From positions 1-7,090 of the forward strand of contig CAIKYI010000760.1 of NCBI GenBank assembly GCA_903831545.1: a stretch of 7,090 nucleotides of DNA. Reading direction: 5' to 3'. The position numbers and the translations under genes are program-made. The notes under the pieces were generated by a model. The model was not told the DNA's origin and did not search any database. It saw only the letters and a program-made list of their open reading frames with translations. Positions 5,946 through 7,090 of the stretch are shown here, piece by piece. The stretch is from an uncultured Methylobacter sp. GTDB taxonomy: Bacteria > Pseudomonadota > Gammaproteobacteria > Methylococcales > Methylomonadaceae. Every line of letters begins with the position of its first letter. The first letter of the stretch is position 1.

Positions 5946-6221
5946 CTACCTGTCACATAATTGTTTGTGTGAATATTTGAAATTATTTATTCACATTAGA
6001 TGATTAAGCAAACATCACGCCAAATATAATTATTTATATAAGTATTTAATTATAAACTACTAAATAGTTTGCTTATTACAGCATAATAAATCGCATTAAC
6101 CAGTAATGAGGGATTTGACATAGCAAGTATGGGATTTGACACAATTCTGCTTAGTCTATGAGGTAGTACCAACTGTATCTAAGAGAAATTTGTTTAATAC
6201 ATCAGGTCTTTGAATATCACA
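5946..6221. other. AT-rich intergenic region with inverted and direct repeats
   Basis: No coding frame of note lies here. TGTGAATA (5968-5975) and TATTCACA (5988-5995) form an inverted repeat, and another TCACA lies at 5953-5957. TAAGCAAAC (6005-6013) and GTTTGCTTA (6067-6075) enclose a second pair, TATAATTA (6025-6032) and TAATTATA (6047-6054). GGGATTTGACA occurs twice, at 6110-6120 and 6131-6141. The composition and repeats suggest upstream regulator binding or a remnant of a mobile element; the sequence does not decide between them. Confidence 0.5.
6110..6141. repeat. 11-bp direct repeat, 21-bp period
   Basis: GGGATTTGACA is present at 6110-6120 and again at 6131-6141, placing the copies on the same face of the helix two turns apart. 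Each includes TTGACA, a consensus -35 hexamer, but no good -10 box follows either copy at 16-18 bp on the plus strand. Confidence 0.5.
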
Positions 6222-6257
6222 GTTAGACAAGATTCTTTTGAATCCTGTCTAACTTTT
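6222..6257 (+). terminator. Terminator-like hairpin followed by TTTT
   Basis: GTTAGACAAGATTC (6222-6235) and GAATCCTGTCTAAC (6240-6253) pair over 14 positions with one mismatch and a TTTT loop. TTTT follows on the plus strand at 6254-6257. It has the form of a Rho-independent terminator reading rightward, yet no plus-strand gene ends just before it. It could insulate against transcription entering the IS1634-type element, or be an old mobile-element end. Confidence 0.4.
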
Positions 6258-6375
6258 CAATCCGCGATTGGGTAATAGGAACTTGATTAGTATAACTGAG
6301 TGAGCGTTTTAACCCATCTTCGTCGCTTTTTTGCGAGAAGTCGTTGTTTTTCACCCTCATCGCAGTCATAAACAT
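6223..6375 (-). CDS. Doubtful small ORF, 50 aa, unknown
   Basis: I do not recognise this protein. The frame is open further upstream to an ATG at 6429, but the ATG at 6375 has a strong ribosome site, AAAGGA (6382-6387), six bases away. The predicted 50-aa product is polar, opens MFMTAMRVKNNDFSQKSDED, and has a charged, probably helical C-terminus (SRIEKLDRIQKNLV). It has no signal peptide, membrane segment or cysteine. The stop codon lies inside the arm of the hairpin at 6222-6253, so the C-terminal codons are part of a palindrome, which argues for chance. It could be a remnant of a larger gene cut by mobile elements. Confidence 0.25.
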   Translation of the reverse strand: MFMTAMRVKNNDFSQKSDEDGLKRSLSYTNQVPITQSRIEKLDRIQKNLV

Positions 6376-6474
6376 ATAAAATCCTTTAAAATCAATGGCT
6401 ATTTTTTTAATATGCCAATGTAGTGCCATCTATTTTAGATAAAATTTGCCTTGGGCTTAAATTAGGCTTGGCAG
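6258..6474. other. Upstream flank of the IS1634-type transposase gene
   Basis: Apart from the doubtful 50-aa minus-strand ORF, no gene is seen. The left terminal inverted repeat of the insertion sequence should fall here, most likely within the last hundred bases before 6475. The right end is outside the window, so the repeat cannot be matched and the insertion boundary is not placed. Confidence 0.35.
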
Positions 6475-7090
6475 ATGTATATTGTAAAAACAAAAACCAA
6501 ATCCACGCCAGATGGCGACGGCTCCTTCACCTATCGGATCGTCGAGTCCTTTCGCCTGGGTACACAGGTCAAGCAACGTATCCTGCTCAATTTGGGCACA
6601 GACTTTGCCCTTGAGCAGCCGTATTGGTCGTTGCTTACGGCCAGAATCGATCAACTATTGCAAGGCTCAGCGCCACGCCAGTCTGAAATCTTTGATTTAG
6701 CCGACGATCTTGGTCAAGTTCTGGAAACGGCAGCCCAACGCTATAGCAAACTCATCATCGCTAAACTGGCACAACCCGTGGACTCCGCCAGCCCGGAGCA
6801 GGATTATCATCGGGTCGACATTAATCAGGTCGAAGCCGTGCAAGCCCGTAGCATTGGCGCTGAAACACTGGCGATTCATGCGGTCCTGCAACTGCAACTA
6901 CAACTGGATCAGAAGCTGTCCGCGCTGGGTTTTAATAAAATCGAGTTAGCCGCCGCACTGGGCAGCATCATTGGTCGCATGGTGTGGCCCGGCAGCGAGT
7001 TGCAGACCCATGAATGGCTGCAATCGCGCTCTGGTCTGGGAGAGCTGCTGGATCATGACTATGGCACAACCAGCCTGACCCGCTTGTATA
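6475..7090 (+). CDS. IS1634-family transposase, N-terminal part (runs off window)
   Basis: The frame starts at ATG 6475 and is open to the window edge, giving 205 residues. It opens MYIVKTKTKSTPDGDGSFTY, followed by RIVESFRLGTQVKQRILLNLG (residues 22-42), then WSLLTARIDQLL near 50-61 and AAQRYSKLI near 89-97. This is the characteristic N-terminal layout of IS1634-family (IS4 superfamily) transposases: a short beta region ending in LLNLG, then a helical segment before the DDE catalytic domain. Family members are usually 500-600 aa, so the catalytic residues should lie beyond 7090. It is transcribed away from the cytochrome operon. Its codons are more GC-rich than the AT-rich DNA just upstream, in keeping with a separate mobile unit. 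Whether it is intact is unknown. Confidence 0.8.
   Translation, partial: MYIVKTKTKSTPDGDGSFTYRIVESFRLGTQVKQRILLNLGTDFALEQPYWSLLTARIDQLLQGSAPRQSEIFDLADDLGQVLETAAQRYSKLIIAKLAQPVDSASPEQDYHRVDINQVEAVQARSIGAETLAIHAVLQLQLQLDQKLSALGFNKIELAAALGSIIGRMVWPGSELQTHEWLQSRSGLGELLDHDYGTTSLTRLY

Noticed and set aside
5953..5995. CRP-like site from TGTGA and TCACA half-sites
   Set aside because: The half-sites are separated by 10 or 18 bases rather than the 6 expected for a CRP dimer, so only an unassigned inverted repeat is reported.
6110..6164. Plus-strand promoter using TTGACA at 6115 or 6136
   Set aside because: No reasonable -10 box is found 16-18 bp downstream of either hexamer.
6457..6654. 65-aa minus-strand open frame
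   Set aside because: It is antisense to the start of the IS1634-type transposase and resembles nothing known.
1..7090. CRISPR array, tRNA or rRNA gene
   Set aside because: No regularly spaced direct repeats with unique spacers, no cloverleaf with CCA-type ends and no rRNA-like conserved blocks were seen.

Overview
The window looks like a chromosomal segment from a gammaproteobacterium with an exosortase (PEP-CTERM type) surface-sorting system. The variable VPxPxAxW C-terminal signals, the long Ser/Thr/Asn-rich secreted proteins, a multiheme cytochrome, moderate GC and flanking insertion-sequence genes would suit a methanotroph or methylotroph of the Methylomonadaceae. That placement is inference; no phylogenetic marker is present.

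Layout. Positions 1-81 (+) carry the C-terminal end of an IS5-family transposase. Positions 82-515 hold no convincing gene, but contain a palindromic dispersed-repeat-like element at 348-420. Positions 516-5745 hold four genes, all on the minus strand, in the order of transcription: (1) a 371-aa choice-of-anchor-E-like secreted protein with a VPVPGAVW sorting tail; (2) a 280-aa secreted protein with a VPLPAAVW sorting tail; (3) an 819-aa secreted five-haem cytochrome c with an N-terminal jelly-roll-like domain and a C-terminal thrombospondin-type-3 plus dockerin module; (4) a 199-aa cohesin-like protein with a VPVPAAAW sorting tail. Stable hairpins without U-tracts lie in the 2/3 and 3/4 gaps. 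Positions 5746-6474 are a long AT-rich control region. It includes a minus-strand leader that resembles a cyclic-di-GMP-I (GEMM-I) riboswitch, a candidate promoter overlapped by two mutually exclusive inverted repeats, other palindromes and direct repeats, and one doubtful 50-aa ORF. From 6475 (+) to the window end runs the N-terminal part of an IS1634-family transposase.

How the genes may work together (inference). The cytochrome has a signal peptide and haem motifs but no sorting tail; it ends in a dockerin. The next gene encodes a cohesin-like domain that does carry a sorting tail. The simplest reading is a non-cellulosomal cohesin-dockerin pair that docks a secreted multihaem cytochrome onto an exosortase-processed surface protein. 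Two more sorted proteins would be made in the same operon, and the set would be controlled by a c-di-GMP-type RNA switch, linking an extracellular redox protein to the sessile/biofilm decision. This is the most interesting system in the window.
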